Source: an uncultured Clostridia bacterium (GTDB taxonomy: Bacteria > Bacillota > Clostridia > TANB77 > CAG-508). From it: DNA of 53,762 nucleotides. Positions 38,292-48,296 of this stretch are shown here, piece after piece. Position numbers and translations under genes: made by a program. The notes below the pieces were generated by a model. The model was not told the DNA's origin. It saw nothing but the letters and a program-made list of their open reading frames with translations, and made no database searches. Position 1 is the first letter of the stretch, and each line of letters starts with the position of its first letter. The stretch spans positions 1-53,762 of the forward strand of contig CANRMR010000009.1 in NCBI GenBank assembly GCA_947631785.1. The letters are read 5' to 3'.

Positions 38292-39281
38292 ATGTATAAA
38301 AAGTATAAGCTAGCTATAGTTGGTGCTACAGGCTTAGTTGGTAGAACAGTTTTAAAAGTATTAGAAGAAAAAAATCTTCCAATTGATGAATACTACTTTT
38401 TTTCTTCTTATCGTTCTGCTGGCTCAAAGCTTAATTTTATGGGAAAAGAATATATTGTAAAAGAATTAAAAGAAGATTCTTTTGATTTAGGATTTGATTT
38501 TGCAATTTTTTCTGCAGGTTCTGATACTGCTAAAAAATATGCTCCTATTGCAAGTTCAAAAGGATGCATTGTTGTAGATAATAGCAGTGCTTTTCGTATG
38601 GATGACGATGTTCCTTTGGTAATTCCAGAAGTAAACCCTGAAGATATTTATAAAAATCATGGTATTATTGCAAATCCTAATTGTTCTACAATACAAGCTG
38701 TCTGCGTTTTAAAACCCTTAGATGATAGTTACAAAATAAAAAGAATTGTATATTCTACATATCAGGCTGTCTCTGGAGCTGGAATGCTTGGGCTTAAAGA
38801 TTTGGAAAATGGAATTAAAGGAAAAAGTCCTGAAAAATTCCCTTACCCTATTTTTAATAATTGCTTGCCACATATAGATGTTTTTTTAGGTAATGGCTAT
38901 ACTAAGGAAGAAGAAAAAATGATAAATGAAACTAGAAAAATTTTGCATAGACCAAATTTAAAAGTTACTGCAACAACTGTAAGAGTTCCGGTTGAAAATT
39001 GCCATAGTGAATCTATTAATGTTGAGTTTGAAAAAGATTTTAATTTATCTGATTTAAAAGATGTTTTAAAAAGTTCTCCTGGCATAATAGTTTATGATGA
39101 TATTCAAAATATTAAATATCCTTTTGCAACTATGGTTACAGGTCATGATGAAGTTTATGTAGGTAGGTTAAGGCGTGATCTTAGTGTTGAATGTGGCATT
39201 AATTTATGGGTTGTTGCAGATAATATTAGAAAAGGTGCTGCAACAAATGCTGTTCAAATTGTTGAAAAATTACTATTATAA
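38292..39281 (+). CDS. asd: Aspartate-semialdehyde dehydrogenase
   Basis: Reduces aspartyl phosphate to the semialdehyde, the branch point to lysine/diaminopimelate, threonine and methionine. 329 aa. Motifs: KLAIVGATGLVGRTVLKVLE (NADP fold), FSAGSDTAKKYAP, VDNSSAFRMDDDVPLVIPEV, the catalytic ANPNCSTIQ (Cys), YQAVSGAGMLG and VPVENCHSESINVEF. The ATG follows GAGGTG. A terminator-like hairpin follows at 39301-39336. The gene supplies precursor for peptidoglycan as well as amino acids. Confidence 0.97.
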   Translation: MYKKYKLAIVGATGLVGRTVLKVLEEKNLPIDEYYFFSSYRSAGSKLNFMGKEYIVKELKEDSFDLGFDFAIFSAGSDTAKKYAPIASSKGCIVVDNSSAFRMDDDVPLVIPEVNPEDIYKNHGIIANPNCSTIQAVCVLKPLDDSYKIKRIVYSTYQAVSGAGMLGLKDLENGIKGKSPEKFPYPIFNNCLPHIDVFLGNGYTKEEEKMINETRKILHRPNLKVTATTVRVPVENCHSESINVEFEKDFNLSDLKDVLKSSPGIIVYDDIQNIKYPFATMVTGHDEVYVGRLRRDLSVECGINLWVVADNIRKGAATNAVQIVEKLLL

Positions 39282-39300
39282 ACATTAGAAAAGTAAATTT

Positions 39301-39336
39301 AAAGGAGCATTATACTAAAAAAATGCCCCTTGTTTT
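39301..39336 (+). terminator. Rho-independent terminator after asd
   Basis: Stem AAAGGAGCATT/AATGCCCCTT (one mismatch) with a TTGTTTTT tail, 20 bp after the asd stop. Confidence 0.75.
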
Positions 39337-39378
39337 TAGCAAATAGGTAGTTATATTTAAAAGGGGTGCATTATTTAT

Positions 39379-40422
39379 ATGTTTATTACTAGCATTAAAA
39401 TAAAGAAAAGAAATTTTTTTATTGTTTTACTTATGCTTGCTCTTGTTTGTATGCTTTTTTTATCTTTTCGCTTTACTTCTTATGCTAATTTATATTCTAA
39501 AAATTCTGAAGGAGATGAATTTATTAAATGGGTAGATTTTAATGTTTGCTATGATGCTCTAATGCAAACGTCTAAGTTGGATATAAATTCACATGTAAAT
39601 AACGAAGATATTAAATATAACTGGATTGAGCTTTTAGCTTATCTTGGAACGAAATATGGAGGAAATTTTGATAAATATAATAAGAAAGATTTAGATACAT
39701 TAGTTTCGAATTTAAAATCTGGTACAACAATTTATGATCTTACTAAGGATATGAAATATTATCCTTATTATTACGAATGTTATGATGCTGTTTTACATGA
39801 ATTTATAGGTACATATAAAAAAGAAACATCTAAAACAGATTCTACAATTACATATGAGGACAAATATGGTATAAAGGCTTTTCTTCCAATTGCTAAAAAT
39901 TATAGTTTTAATCATTATGATGATTTTGGAAATTCTAGATCCTATGGTTTTAAACGTGTGCATTTGGGAAATGATTTGATGGGCAGTATTGGAACTCCAG
40001 TTATTGCTGTAGAAAGTGGAACTATAGAGGCTCTTGGTTGGAACCAATATGGTGGTTGGCGAATTGGAATTAGAAGTGAAGATGGAAAAAGATATTACTA
40101 TTATGCACATTTAAGAAAAGACCATCCTTATGCAGAAAATATGTATGAAGGAAAAAAGGTAACTGCAGGTGATGTAATTGGATATTTAGGAATGACTGGG
40201 TACAGCCAAAAGGAAAATGTAAATAACATTAATGTTCCTCATTTGCATTTTGGAATGCAACTTATTTTTGATGAATCTCAGGTTGATGGAAAAAATGAAA
40301 TTTGGATAAATGTATATGAAATAATTAATTTTTTGAAACAAAATAAATCTGAAGTTTATCGTTCTAATCAAGAAACAAAGGATTACTCTAGAAAATATAG
40401 TATTATAGATTCTGCATTTTAG
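39379..40422 (+). CDS. Membrane-anchored M23 peptidase-like protein
   Basis: 347 aa. The N-terminal membrane segment (FFIVLLMLALVCMLFLSF) is followed by a helical domain of about 130 residues (WVDFNVCYDALMQTSKLDIN; WIELLAYLGTKYGG) and a C-terminal M23/LytM domain. Motifs: RVHLGNDLMGSIGTPVIAVE (zinc His and Asp), YYYYAHLRKDHPYAEN and NVPHLHFGMQ (HLH motif), so catalytic residues are retained. The family resembles spore-cortex or wall endopeptidases of Clostridia. It is the second M23 protein in the window, unrelated outside the catalytic domain. AGGGGTG lies upstream of the ATG. Confidence 0.88.
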   Translation: MFITSIKIKKRNFFIVLLMLALVCMLFLSFRFTSYANLYSKNSEGDEFIKWVDFNVCYDALMQTSKLDINSHVNNEDIKYNWIELLAYLGTKYGGNFDKYNKKDLDTLVSNLKSGTTIYDLTKDMKYYPYYYECYDAVLHEFIGTYKKETSKTDSTITYEDKYGIKAFLPIAKNYSFNHYDDFGNSRSYGFKRVHLGNDLMGSIGTPVIAVESGTIEALGWNQYGGWRIGIRSEDGKRYYYYAHLRKDHPYAENMYEGKKVTAGDVIGYLGMTGYSQKENVNNINVPHLHFGMQLIFDESQVDGKNEIWINVYEIINFLKQNKSEVYRSNQETKDYSRKYSIIDSAF

Positions 40423-40435
40423 TTTATTAAGTAAA

Positions 40436-40460
40436 GGGCAGGTCAAGACCTGCCCCTACA
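40436..40460. repeat. GC-rich palindromic unit
   Basis: GGGCAGGTCAAGACCTGCCC followed by CTACA, placed between the convergent stops of the M23 gene and adhE, where it may act as a terminator. Identical to units at 35730-35754 and, nearly, 51936-51960. Confidence 0.9.
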
Positions 40461-40475
40461 TTATATAATAAAATA

Positions 40476-43079
40476 TTAATTTCCATAGTAACTGTCTATT
40501 AATATTTGTTTTAATTCTTCTACTAATGGTACTCTTGGGTTTGCTCCTGTACATTGATCCTCAAATGCTTTGTCTGCAAGTTCGTCTACTTTTGACATAA
40601 ATTCGTTTTCTTCAATTCCCGCTTCTTTGAAAGATTTTGGCATATTTAGTTTTGCATTTAAGTCTTTTACCGCTTGGATAAATTTTTCTACCCCTTCTTC
40701 TGTTGTTTTTGCTTTTATTCCAATTTTCTTTGCTAATTTGTTATATTTTTCGTCTGCTATAAAGTATTCATATTTTGGGAATGATACAAATTTTGATGGT
40801 TTTGAACTATTGTATTTAATAACATATGGTAATAATATTGCATTTGCTCTACCATGTGGAACATGGAATTCTCCACCTATTTTATGTGCTAAAGAGTGAT
40901 TAGCTCCTAAAAATGCATTTGTAAATGCCATACCTGCAATACAACTTGCATTGTGCATTTTTTCTCTTGCTTCTTTATCGTTTCCATTATCATATGCTCT
41001 TTGTAAATATTCAAATACCAATTCTACTGCTTTTTCTGCTAATCCATCTGTATAGTCTGATGCCATGTTAGATACATATGCTTCTATTGCATGTGTTAAT
41101 ACATCCATACCAGTATCTGCTGTAATGCTTTTTGGAAGAGACATAACTAAATCTGGATCTATAATTGCAACATCTGGTGTTAATTCATAGTCTGCAAGTG
41201 GATATTTCATATTTTTTTCTTTATCTGATATTACTGCAAAAGATGTTACTTCTGATCCTGTTCCTGAAGTTGTTGGAATAGCTACTAATTTTGCTTTTTC
41301 ACCAAGTTTTGGGAACTTATAGGTACGTTTTCTAATATCCATAAATTTAAGTTTCATACCTTGTATATCAGCATCTGGGTGTTCATAAAATAGCCACATT
41401 CCTTTTGCTGCATCTATTGCACTTCCTCCACCTAATGCTATAATAACGTCAGGTTTAAATGCATTCATTGCATCTACACCTTTCTTTATTGTTGCAAAAG
41501 ATGGGTCTGATTCTACATCAGAAAATATTTCTGAATGTACATATTTTTCTCTATTTCTTAAATGATATAATATTTTATCTACATATCCTAGTTTTACCAT
41601 TGATTCATCTGTTACAAAGAATGCTCTTGTAATATCTGGCATTTTTTCTAAATAAGCAATTGAGCCTGCTTCGAAATATATTTTTTCTGGAACTTTAAAC
41701 CATTGCATATTAACTCTCCTTTTTGCTACTTTTTTAATATTAATTAAATTTACTGAAGATACATTTGCTGTTGTAGAATTACCACCAAATGTTCCACATC
41801 CTAGTGTAAGAGATGGCATATTTGTATTATATATATCACCTATTGCACCATGTGTAGATGGAGAATTTACAATAATTCTTCCTGCTTTTACTGTTTCTGA
41901 AAATTTTAAAATAGTTTCTTCATCTTCTGAATGTATTACTGCTGAATGTCCAAGTCCACCATATTTTATTAAATTATCTGCTAAGCTTATTCCTTCTTTT
42001 GCATCTTTTACTTTATAATATGCTAAAACAGGACTTAATTTTTCTTTTGAAAATGGGAAATCATTCCCAACTCCTGCTTCTGGCACTACTAGTACTTTTG
42101 TACTTTCAGGAATTTCAATTCCAGCTTTTTTTGCAATTGAATATGGGCTTTGTCCTACAATATCTGAATTTAAAGCATAACCTTTTTCTTTAACAAACAT
42201 ACTATCTTGTAATTTCTTTTTTTGTTTATCATTTAAGAAATAGCATCCTGCTTCTTCCATTAGTTTTTCAAATTCTTCACTTATTTGTTTATCTACTATA
42301 ACTGCTTGTTCAGATGCACAAATCATTCCATTATCAAATGATTTAGATAATACTAGATCTGTAACTGCTGTTTTTAATTTTGCTGTTTTATCTATATAAC
42401 ATGGAACATTTCCAGGTCCAACACCTAATGCTGGTTTTCCACAAGAATATGCAGCTTTTACCATTCCAGTTCCACCTGTTGCTAAAATTAAGTTTACATC
42501 TGGATGGTTCATTAAATAGTTTGTTGCTTGTATAGATGGTTCTTCAATCCATAAAATACAGTTTTTTGGTGCTCCTGCTTCAATTGCTGCATCTCTTACA
42601 ATTTTTGCAGCCTCAACACTACATTTTTGTGCTGATGGATGAAATCCAAAAATGATAACATTTCTTGTTTTAGCAGCAATCATAGATTTAAACATAGTAG
42701 TTGATGTTGGATTTGTAACTGGTGTAACTCCAGCAATAATTCCAACTGGTTCTGCAATTTCTACATAACCTTCTTCTTCGTTTTGATTAATTACTCCTAC
42801 TGTTTTATCATATTTGATGCTATGGTATACGTATTCTGTTGCAAACATATTTTTTGTTATTTTGTCTTCGTATATTCCTCTTTTTGTTTCTTCTACCGCC
42901 ATTTTAGCTAATCTCATATGATTTTCTAGTCCAGCCATAGACATCTTTTTTATAATATTATTTACAGTTTCTTGGTCTAATTTTAGGTATTCCTCTGATG
43001 CCTTTTTGGCTTTTTTTACTAACTCATCAATTTGCTCTTTTATTTTTAATTCTTCCTGCTCAGTTAATTCCTTTGCCAA
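40476..43079 (-). CDS. adhE: Bifunctional aldehyde-alcohol dehydrogenase AdhE
   Basis: Reduces acetyl-CoA to ethanol in two NADH-dependent steps. 867 aa. The N-terminal aldehyde dehydrogenase half has [40 protein letters not shown] and the catalytic cysteine in [15 protein letters not shown]. The C-terminal iron-dependent alcohol dehydrogenase half has [15 protein letters not shown] and the metal-binding [20 protein letters not shown]. The linker and both halves are intact. The start is TTG at 43079, eight bases past GGAGGG. No Rex site was clearly seen in the 90 bp upstream. Confidence 0.97.
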   Translation of the reverse strand: MAKELTEQEELKIKEQIDELVKKAKKASEEYLKLDQETVNNIIKKMSMAGLENHMRLAKMAVEETKRGIYEDKITKNMFATEYVYHSIKYDKTVGVINQNEEEGYVEIAEPVGIIAGVTPVTNPTSTTMFKSMIAAKTRNVIIFGFHPSAQKCSVEAAKIVRDAAIEAGAPKNCILWIEEPSIQATNYLMNHPDVNLILATGGTGMVKAAYSCGKPALGVGPGNVPCYIDKTAKLKTAVTDLVLSKSFDNGMICASEQAVIVDKQISEEFEKLMEEAGCYFLNDKQKKKLQDSMFVKEKGYALNSDIVGQSPYSIAKKAGIEIPESTKVLVVPEAGVGNDFPFSKEKLSPVLAYYKVKDAKEGISLADNLIKYGGLGHSAVIHSEDEETILKFSETVKAGRIIVNSPSTHGAIGDIYNTNMPSLTLGCGTFGGNSTTANVSSVNLINIKKVAKRRVNMQWFKVPEKIYFEAGSIAYLEKMPDITRAFFVTDESMVKLGYVDKILYHLRNREKYVHSEIFSDVESDPSFATIKKGVDAMNAFKPDVIIALGGGSAIDAAKGMWLFYEHPDADIQGMKLKFMDIRKRTYKFPKLGEKAKLVAIPTTSGTGSEVTSFAVISDKEKNMKYPLADYELTPDVAIIDPDLVMSLPKSITADTGMDVLTHAIEAYVSNMASDYTDGLAEKAVELVFEYLQRAYDNGNDKEAREKMHNASCIAGMAFTNAFLGANHSLAHKIGGEFHVPHGRANAILLPYVIKYNSSKPSKFVSFPKYEYFIADEKYNKLAKKIGIKAKTTEEGVEKFIQAVKDLNAKLNMPKSFKEAGIEENEFMSKVDELADKAFEDQCTGANPRVPLVEELKQILIDSYYGN

Positions 43080-43172
43080 AATAAATCCCTCCTTTAAAAT
43101 TTTCCTTTCTTGGTTATTTTATCCACTTATAATATATCTTATGCGTTAATTTGTCAAGTGCTGCTTTTGAAT

Positions 43173-43988
43173 TTAAACATACTTTTCTATTAAAACAACT
43201 ATTCTTCCATTTTTTGTTTCTCCAACAATTTCTTTTATTTCAAATTTACCTTTTCCTCTTATTGTAATTTTGTCTTTTTCTTTTACATGTTTTGTGTTTT
43301 TGGTTTGCAATTCATAGTTTATAAATACTCTTTCTTGCTTTATTATTTCTTCTGCATTTTTTCTAGATGTTTTTGTAAGTTCTGATACTATATTATCTAA
43401 TCTTAAAGATGACACAATAACTTTTATTTCTTGTTTTTTTATTGTTACTTTTCTTAAATCTTCTATTTTTAATATTTCTATTTTTGCTTTTGAAAACCTT
43501 GTTAACCCACCTATATTTTCTTTTATATATTTAGAAATTTCTTTCATTACAATTATATCTGCACCATTTTCTTCTACTAAAATATCGCCTATTTTTTCCC
43601 TTTGCAAACCTATTTTCATTAAAGCACCCAAATAGTGTCTATGAACGAACTTTCCAAAACTTTCTTTTGGAAGATTTATTCTAATTATTTCTAAAATACC
43701 TTCACCTAAAATTTCTTTTGATAAATTTTTTAATTTTTTTGGATATATAATACATATTGTTCTTTCTGAATTATCATATCCTCCATAAAAAATTACATTT
43801 TCTTTATTTAATTGTTTTAATGTTTTTTCTACTATATTTTTTTGATATGTATCTAAAAAATTTGTATATACTAGTTTATTTTGTTTTTCCTCTGTTTGTA
43901 TTTTATCTATTAATTTTGCAATTAGTAATTTATCTTCTTTATTTTTATATTTTTCAAGTATTTGTTCTTTGTTTATCTTTAACCACAT
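43173..43988 (-). CDS. ylmH: YlmH-like S4-domain RNA-binding protein
   Basis: 271 aa. The N-terminal part has YTNFLDTYQKNIVEKTLKQL and NVIFYGGYDNSERTICIIYP, and the mid part has HRHYLGALMKIGLQREKIGD with ENGADIIVMKEISKYI, all typical of the YlmH family. The C-terminal S4 domain is VSSLRLDNIVSELTKTSRKN with EEIIKQERVFINYE. YlmH proteins bind ribosomal RNA or tRNA; in Bacillus YlmH has been linked to rescue of stalled nascent-chain complexes. The usual neighbours are division genes; here it lies between dxs and adhE, same strand as dxs, 26 bp after its stop. Confidence 0.85.
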   Translation of the reverse strand: MWLKINKEQILEKYKNKEDKLLIAKLIDKIQTEEKQNKLVYTNFLDTYQKNIVEKTLKQLNKENVIFYGGYDNSERTICIIYPKKLKNLSKEILGEGILEIIRINLPKESFGKFVHRHYLGALMKIGLQREKIGDILVEENGADIIVMKEISKYIKENIGGLTRFSKAKIEILKIEDLRKVTIKKQEIKVIVSSLRLDNIVSELTKTSRKNAEEIIKQERVFINYELQTKNTKHVKEKDKITIRGKGKFEIKEIVGETKNGRIVVLIEKYV

Positions 43989-44014
43989 TCCTCTCTATAC
44001 ATTTTAATTTTAGG

Positions 44015-45874
44015 CTATAATTGTTTGCAAGTCTCGGCAATGCTATTTGCATCTAAGCCATACATTTTTTCAATTTCTTCTACTGATCCTTGCTTAATAA
44101 ATTTATCTGGATATCCAAATGCTTTAAATGTTATGCCTTTTAAATTTTCTTCTACAATAAATTCTTCTATAGTACTTGCAAGTCCACCTTTTAAAATATT
44201 GTCTTCTATTGTTATAACTTTTTTTGTTTTTATAATAGATTCTTTTATTTTCTTCTTATCTAGTGGCTTTAAAAAACGTATATTTATTACTTGAGAAGAA
44301 ATTTCTTTTTCAGCAAGCAAACTTTCAACTTGCATTGCTTTTTCTACCATTTTTCCAATGGCAAGTATGGTAATATCATTTCCTTCTTTTAATATTTCTG
44401 CTTTACCCTCTACAATATCTTCATGTTTTTCGAATTTTATTTTACCTTCTTTTCCTCTTGGATATCTAATTACTACTGGTTTATTTAAGGTTGTAGCAAA
44501 TTCTAGCATTTGCTCTAATTCTTTAAAATCTTTTGGTGCCATAATTGTTAAATTTGGTACTATATTAAAAAAAGATAAATCAAATATTCCTTGATGTGTT
44601 TCACCGTCTTGTCCTACAATTCCTGCTCTATCTACACACATAATAACTGGCATGTTTTGTATTGCAATATCATGAATTACTTGATCATATGCTCTTTGGT
44701 AAAATGATGAATATATTGATACAACAGGTTTTAATCCTTGACTTGCAAGGCCTGCTGCTAAGCCTAAGGCATGTTGTTCTGCAATTGCAACATCAAAAAA
44801 TCTATCTGGATATTTATTTGCAAATTCGGTAAGTCCTGTACCATTTTTCATAGCTGCAGTTATTGCTACTATTTTTTTATCTTTTTTAGCAAGTGAAACT
44901 AGTTTTTTGCCAAATACTTTAGAATAATCATCTTGTTTTTTACCTTTTGGTTTTCCAGTTTTTATATCAAATGCAGATACACCATGGAATTTGTGTGGTG
45001 TTTCTTCTGCAGGAATATATCCTTTTCCTTTTTTAGTAATTACATGGATAAGAACTGGTCCTTCTATATTTTTACTAATTTTTAAAATACTTTCTAATTT
45101 TTCTATATCATGCCCATCTACTGGACCTAAATATGTAAAACCCATATCTTCAAATAACATGTTTTGCAAAAATAATTGTTTAATACTATATTTTATTTTT
45201 CTTGCTATATGTGTTATTTTAGGACCTACAATTGGTATTTTTTTTACTTTTTCTTTAATAAAATTATTAGATTTTGTATAAAACTTTTTGGTTCTAATTT
45301 TGCTTAGCTTTATTGATATTCCACCTACATTTTTAGATATACTCATTGCATTATCATTTAGTATAACTGTTATATTTGTTTTAGAACATCCTGCATCATT
45401 TAATGCTTCTAATGCCATTCCACCTGTAATTGAACCATCTCCAATAACTGCAATTACATTATTATTTTCTTTTTTTATATCTCTTGCTCTTGCCATACCA
45501 AGTGCTACTGAAATAGATGTACTACTATGTCCTGTTCCAAAGCAGTCTGCTTCACTTTCTGATAATTTAGGAAAACCTGCAATTCCATTTAATTTTCTTA
45601 ATGTATTTATTTTGTCTTTTCTCCCAGTTAAAATTTTATGTACATAAGTTTGATGTCCTACATCCCAAACTATTTTGTCTTCAGGAATAGAATATATGCT
45701 ATGAAGCGCTATTGTAAGCTCTACTATTCCTAAATTAGATGCCAAATGTCCCCCATTTTCTGATACTATTTTTAATATATATTCTCTTATTTCAGAGGCT
45801 AATTTTTCTTTTTCTTTTATACTTAATTTTTTTACATCTTCTGGTGTGTTTACTTTGTTTAATATTTGCTCCAT
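44015..45874 (-). CDS. dxs: 1-Deoxy-D-xylulose-5-phosphate synthase
   Basis: Condenses pyruvate with glyceraldehyde 3-phosphate, first step of the MEP isoprenoid pathway. 619 aa from the ATG at 45874 (after AGGGGTG); the longer upstream frame has no ribosome-binding site. TPP-binding GDGSITGGMALEALNDAG and NDNAMSISKNVGG, the middle SAFDIKTGKP, the transketolase-like VAIAEQHALGLAAGLASQGL and DRAGIVGQDGETHQGIFD, and the C-terminal domain with VIRYPRGKEG and EDNILKGGLAS. All domains complete. Confidence 0.97.
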   Translation of the reverse strand: MEQILNKVNTPEDVKKLSIKEKEKLASEIREYILKIVSENGGHLASNLGIVELTIALHSIYSIPEDKIVWDVGHQTYVHKILTGRKDKINTLRKLNGIAGFPKLSESEADCFGTGHSSTSISVALGMARARDIKKENNNVIAVIGDGSITGGMALEALNDAGCSKTNITVILNDNAMSISKNVGGISIKLSKIRTKKFYTKSNNFIKEKVKKIPIVGPKITHIARKIKYSIKQLFLQNMLFEDMGFTYLGPVDGHDIEKLESILKISKNIEGPVLIHVITKKGKGYIPAEETPHKFHGVSAFDIKTGKPKGKKQDDYSKVFGKKLVSLAKKDKKIVAITAAMKNGTGLTEFANKYPDRFFDVAIAEQHALGLAAGLASQGLKPVVSIYSSFYQRAYDQVIHDIAIQNMPVIMCVDRAGIVGQDGETHQGIFDLSFFNIVPNLTIMAPKDFKELEQMLEFATTLNKPVVIRYPRGKEGKIKFEKHEDIVEGKAEILKEGNDITILAIGKMVEKAMQVESLLAEKEISSQVINIRFLKPLDKKKIKESIIKTKKVITIEDNILKGGLASTIEEFIVEENLKGITFKAFGYPDKFIKQGSVEEIEKMYGLDANSIAETCKQL

Positions 45875-45943
45875 TTTGTTTTCACCCCTTGCATATTTTA
45901 TTCTAGCACATATTACTTTAAAATGCAAAAAAATGCCAATAAT

Positions 45944-46798
45944 TTAGTTATTTAGCATTTTTTTTATTTTATCTATGTTCTGAAGAACTGCTTGATACCC
46001 ATATTCAAAACATTCATCTAATTTCTGTGTGTCTAAAAGACCTGTTTTATCTGTGGTTACGTTTAGTACAAAATCACTCATTTCTAGGTTTTCTTCTGAT
46101 ATTTTACTTCCCATAATGTCTATTGTTTTCATTACAATGTCCATAATATTACTTTCTTTTGTAATAGGGTCTGATTCAAAAGTAACTGCTATTACTTTAT
46201 CTGCTCCTTGTTTTTTTACTTCGTAAACAGGTGTATTATCTAATGCACCACCATCAATAAATGCATAATTTTTATATACACATGGACTAAATACTGCTGA
46301 AAAACTACTACTTGCTCTTACTGCTTTACCAATACTAATATCTGTAATATATTGTTCTTTATTTTCTTTATTTGGTACATAATTTGTAAAGATGTATTTT
46401 TTGCTACTTAATAAATCTACTGTTGGAATTACAAGTGGCATTTTTATTTGATTTATGTTTGTTATTCCTTTTTCATTTGCTAGTTTATTATATATTTTTT
46501 CTAAACTTTCACCACTTTTTAAACCTGTTAAGGTTATTTTTTTGTTTTTTAAATAACTACCTATTCCACTTAAAATTGGCATATGATTTGTTTTTGCAAT
46601 TTTGCTTGCATTTTCTTTAAAAGCATTATGTATTTGCTTTGGAGAATAACCCATTGCATATGATGATGCAATAATACTTCCAGCACTTGTACCACCTATT
46701 ATATCTACTTTTATATTATTATCTTCTAATGCCTGTATTACGCCTGCATGTGCAATACCTCTTATTCCTCCTCCAGATAAAGCAAGTCCTAGTTTCAT
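45944..46798 (-). CDS. Patatin-like phospholipase/serine hydrolase
   Basis: 284 aa from the ATG at 46798 (after AAGGGGG). Motifs: LGLALSGGGIRGIAHAGVIQ (oxyanion loop), GGTSAGSIIASSYAMGY (nucleophile Ser in GTSAGS) and FIDGGALDNTPVYEVKK (catalytic Asp in DGG). This Ser-Asp dyad is that of the patatin/RssA family, which hydrolyses lipids or lysophospholipids. It has no signal peptide and is probably cytoplasmic. A terminator (46834-46878) separates it from the ribosomal-protein unit upstream. Confidence 0.92.
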   Translation of the reverse strand: MKLGLALSGGGIRGIAHAGVIQALEDNNIKVDIIGGTSAGSIIASSYAMGYSPKQIHNAFKENASKIAKTNHMPILSGIGSYLKNKKITLTGLKSGESLEKIYNKLANEKGITNINQIKMPLVIPTVDLLSSKKYIFTNYVPNKENKEQYITDISIGKAVRASSSFSAVFSPCVYKNYAFIDGGALDNTPVYEVKKQGADKVIAVTFESDPITKESNIMDIVMKTIDIMGSKISEENLEMSDFVLNVTTDKTGLLDTQKLDECFEYGYQAVLQNIDKIKKMLNN

Positions 46799-46833
46799 TA
46801 AAGTCCCCCTTCCTAGTAATTTTTGCATACAAA

Positions 46834-46878
46834 AATACCACAATTTTTATTATATTATTAACAAAAACTGTGGTATTT
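46834..46878 (-). terminator. Terminator after rpsR
   Basis: Stem AATACCACAGTTTTTGTT/AAAAATTGTGGTATT on the minus strand, 23 bp past the rpsR stop, ending in a T-rich tail. Confidence 0.8.
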
Positions 46879-46900
46879 AAACCTATAATTTGTTTTATTA

Positions 46901-47179
46901 TTAGTTTTGTGTATAAGGTAGTACAGCAATGTGTCTTGCTCTTTTTACTGCTATTGTTATATCTCTTTGATGTTTTGCACATGCACCAGTTGCTCTTCTT
47001 GGTAATATTTTTCCTTTATCATTTATAAATTTTCTTAATTGTTCTGGATTTTTATAATCTAATACAAAATTTTTGTCACTACATAATACACATACTTTTT
47101 TTCTCATTTTTCTAAATTTTGGATTATAATCTTCATCGTTGTTTCTATTATTTTTTCTATTTCCCTTTTTATCTGCCAA
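46901..47179 (-). CDS. rpsR: 30S ribosomal protein S18
   Basis: 92 aa. Family blocks are [40 protein letters not shown] and [20 protein letters not shown], and the N-terminus is basic. The Cys residues at the N-terminal motif are the zinc-binding-type variant. The start is TTG after GGGGGAG. Last gene of the conserved rpsF-ssb-rpsR unit. Confidence 0.97.
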   Translation of the reverse strand: MADKKGNRKNNRNNDEDYNPKFRKMRKKVCVLCSDKNFVLDYKNPEQLRKFINDKGKILPRRATGACAKHQRDITIAVKRARHIAVLPYTQN

Positions 47180-47209
47180 TTTATTCTCCCCCTTCTTTTT
47201 TTATTTAAA

Positions 47210-47635
47210 TTAGAATGGTAAATCATCTGTTGCAGACATTTCAAATTCTGAATTTGCATTTGCTACTTGTGCTCCAAATGTATTTTCAAAATTTGCATCT
47301 GCTTGGCTACCATCTCTTTTGCTATCTGCAAAATATGCTTCTTCAGCAACAACTTCTGTTACATAGTGTTTTTGTCCTTGATCATCGTCCCATGTTCTTG
47401 TTTGAATTCTTCCAATTACACCTACTTGTTGTCCTTTTTTGAAATATTTACTACAAAATTCTCCAAGTTTACTCCATGCAACAATATTTATAAAATCTGC
47501 TTGTCTTTCTTCTCCTTGCCTTACAAATCTTCTATTTACTGCTAAGCTAAAGCTTGCAACTAATGTGTTATTAGTTTGTGTATATCTTACTTCTGGATCT
47601 TTAGTTAATCTTCCCATTAAAATTACTTTGTTCAT
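47210..47635 (-). CDS. ssb: Single-stranded DNA-binding protein
   Basis: 141 aa. The OB-fold (MNKVILMGRLTKDPEVRYTQ, VASFSLAVNRRFV, FINIVAWSKLGEFCSKYFKK, QQVGVIGRIQTRTW) is followed by a short low-complexity linker and the acidic C-terminal tail MSATDDLPF that recruits repair proteins. It is the regular chromosomal SSB, in the standard rpsF-ssb-rpsR order. It serves as comparison for the small OB protein of the DGR at 48297-48546, which lacks linker and tail. Confidence 0.97.
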   Translation of the reverse strand: MNKVILMGRLTKDPEVRYTQTNNTLVASFSLAVNRRFVRQGEERQADFINIVAWSKLGEFCSKYFKKGQQVGVIGRIQTRTWDDDQGQKHYVTEVVAEEAYFADSKRDGSQADANFENTFGAQVANANSEFEMSATDDLPF

Positions 47636-47673
47636 ATTTTTTTACCTAACCTTTCTTTTTATAAGGCCCCTTT

Positions 47674-47961
47674 TTATTCTTCGTCTTTTCTAATTACAAT
47701 AAATTTAATAACATTATCATCTATTCTGTAATTTCTTTCAAGTTCTGCTATTAATTCTGGTTTTGCTTCGAAATTGTATACAACATAATACCCCTCTTTG
47801 TTTTTCTTAATTTCGTAAGCTAATTTTCTTTTTCCCATTTCGTCAATGTTTTCTACTTTGCCATCTGTATTAATCAAATTTTCGAACTTTTTGATAACTT
47901 CTTTTGTTACCTCTTGTTCTAAATTTGGATCAATAATGATAACACTTTCGTATTTATTCAT
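47674..47961 (-). CDS. rpsF: 30S ribosomal protein S6
   Basis: 95 aa with MNKYESVIIIDPNLEQEVTK, GKRKLAYEIKKNKEGYYVVY and AELERNYRIDDNVIKFIVIR, the S6 fold. AAGGAGGTG precedes the ATG. First gene of the unit. The leader just upstream holds a perfect 16-bp palindrome CATACATATATGTATG (47992-48007) and a small hairpin AAGGAAAAAAATTCCTT, positions where an autoregulatory S6:S18 leader could lie. I could not confirm its conserved motif. Confidence 0.97.
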   Translation of the reverse strand: MNKYESVIIIDPNLEQEVTKEVIKKFENLINTDGKVENIDEMGKRKLAYEIKKNKEGYYVVYNFEAKPELIAELERNYRIDDNVIKFIVIRKDEE

Positions 47962-48100
47962 TATCTTTCACCTCCTTATGGATATATAACCCATACATAT
48001 ATGTATGAGTAAGGAATTTTTTTCCTTAAATTTTAACGAACATATTGTACCATATTTTTTTTATCTTTGCAAGTTTTTTACATAACTTTTTTACATTTTT

Positions 48101-48205
48101 TGCGTTGTGGAATTTTAGGGTATGCCTTTGTGGGATTTGTGCAGACTTAAGGCGTCTGCCCCTACATGTATTTTTTAAATACCTATTGATAATTTTAATT
48201 TTTCT
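48101..48205 (-). pseudogene. Remnant of an Rpn-nuclease gene 3' end with palindromic unit
   Basis: On the minus strand 48172-48205 reads as a tail KLKLSIGI-stop, almost the same as the C-terminus IKRIKLSIGI of the gene at 52374-53420, and the following bases (TTTTTTAAATACCTATTGA on the plus strand) match too. Next to it is the hairpin GCAGACTTAAGGCGTCTGCC (48141-48160), as in 52338-52364. The flank GAATTTTAGGGTATGCC (48112-48128) recurs at 53608-53624. It is a decayed copy. The gap 47962-48296 holds this and the rpsF leader. Confidence 0.65.
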
Positions 48206-48296
48206 ATTTCTTTCGACAAATTATGATATTTTTTTATTTTCTTTTTATTATGATACTAAAAAAATATTTATTAAAATAAAAAATTGATTTATTTTT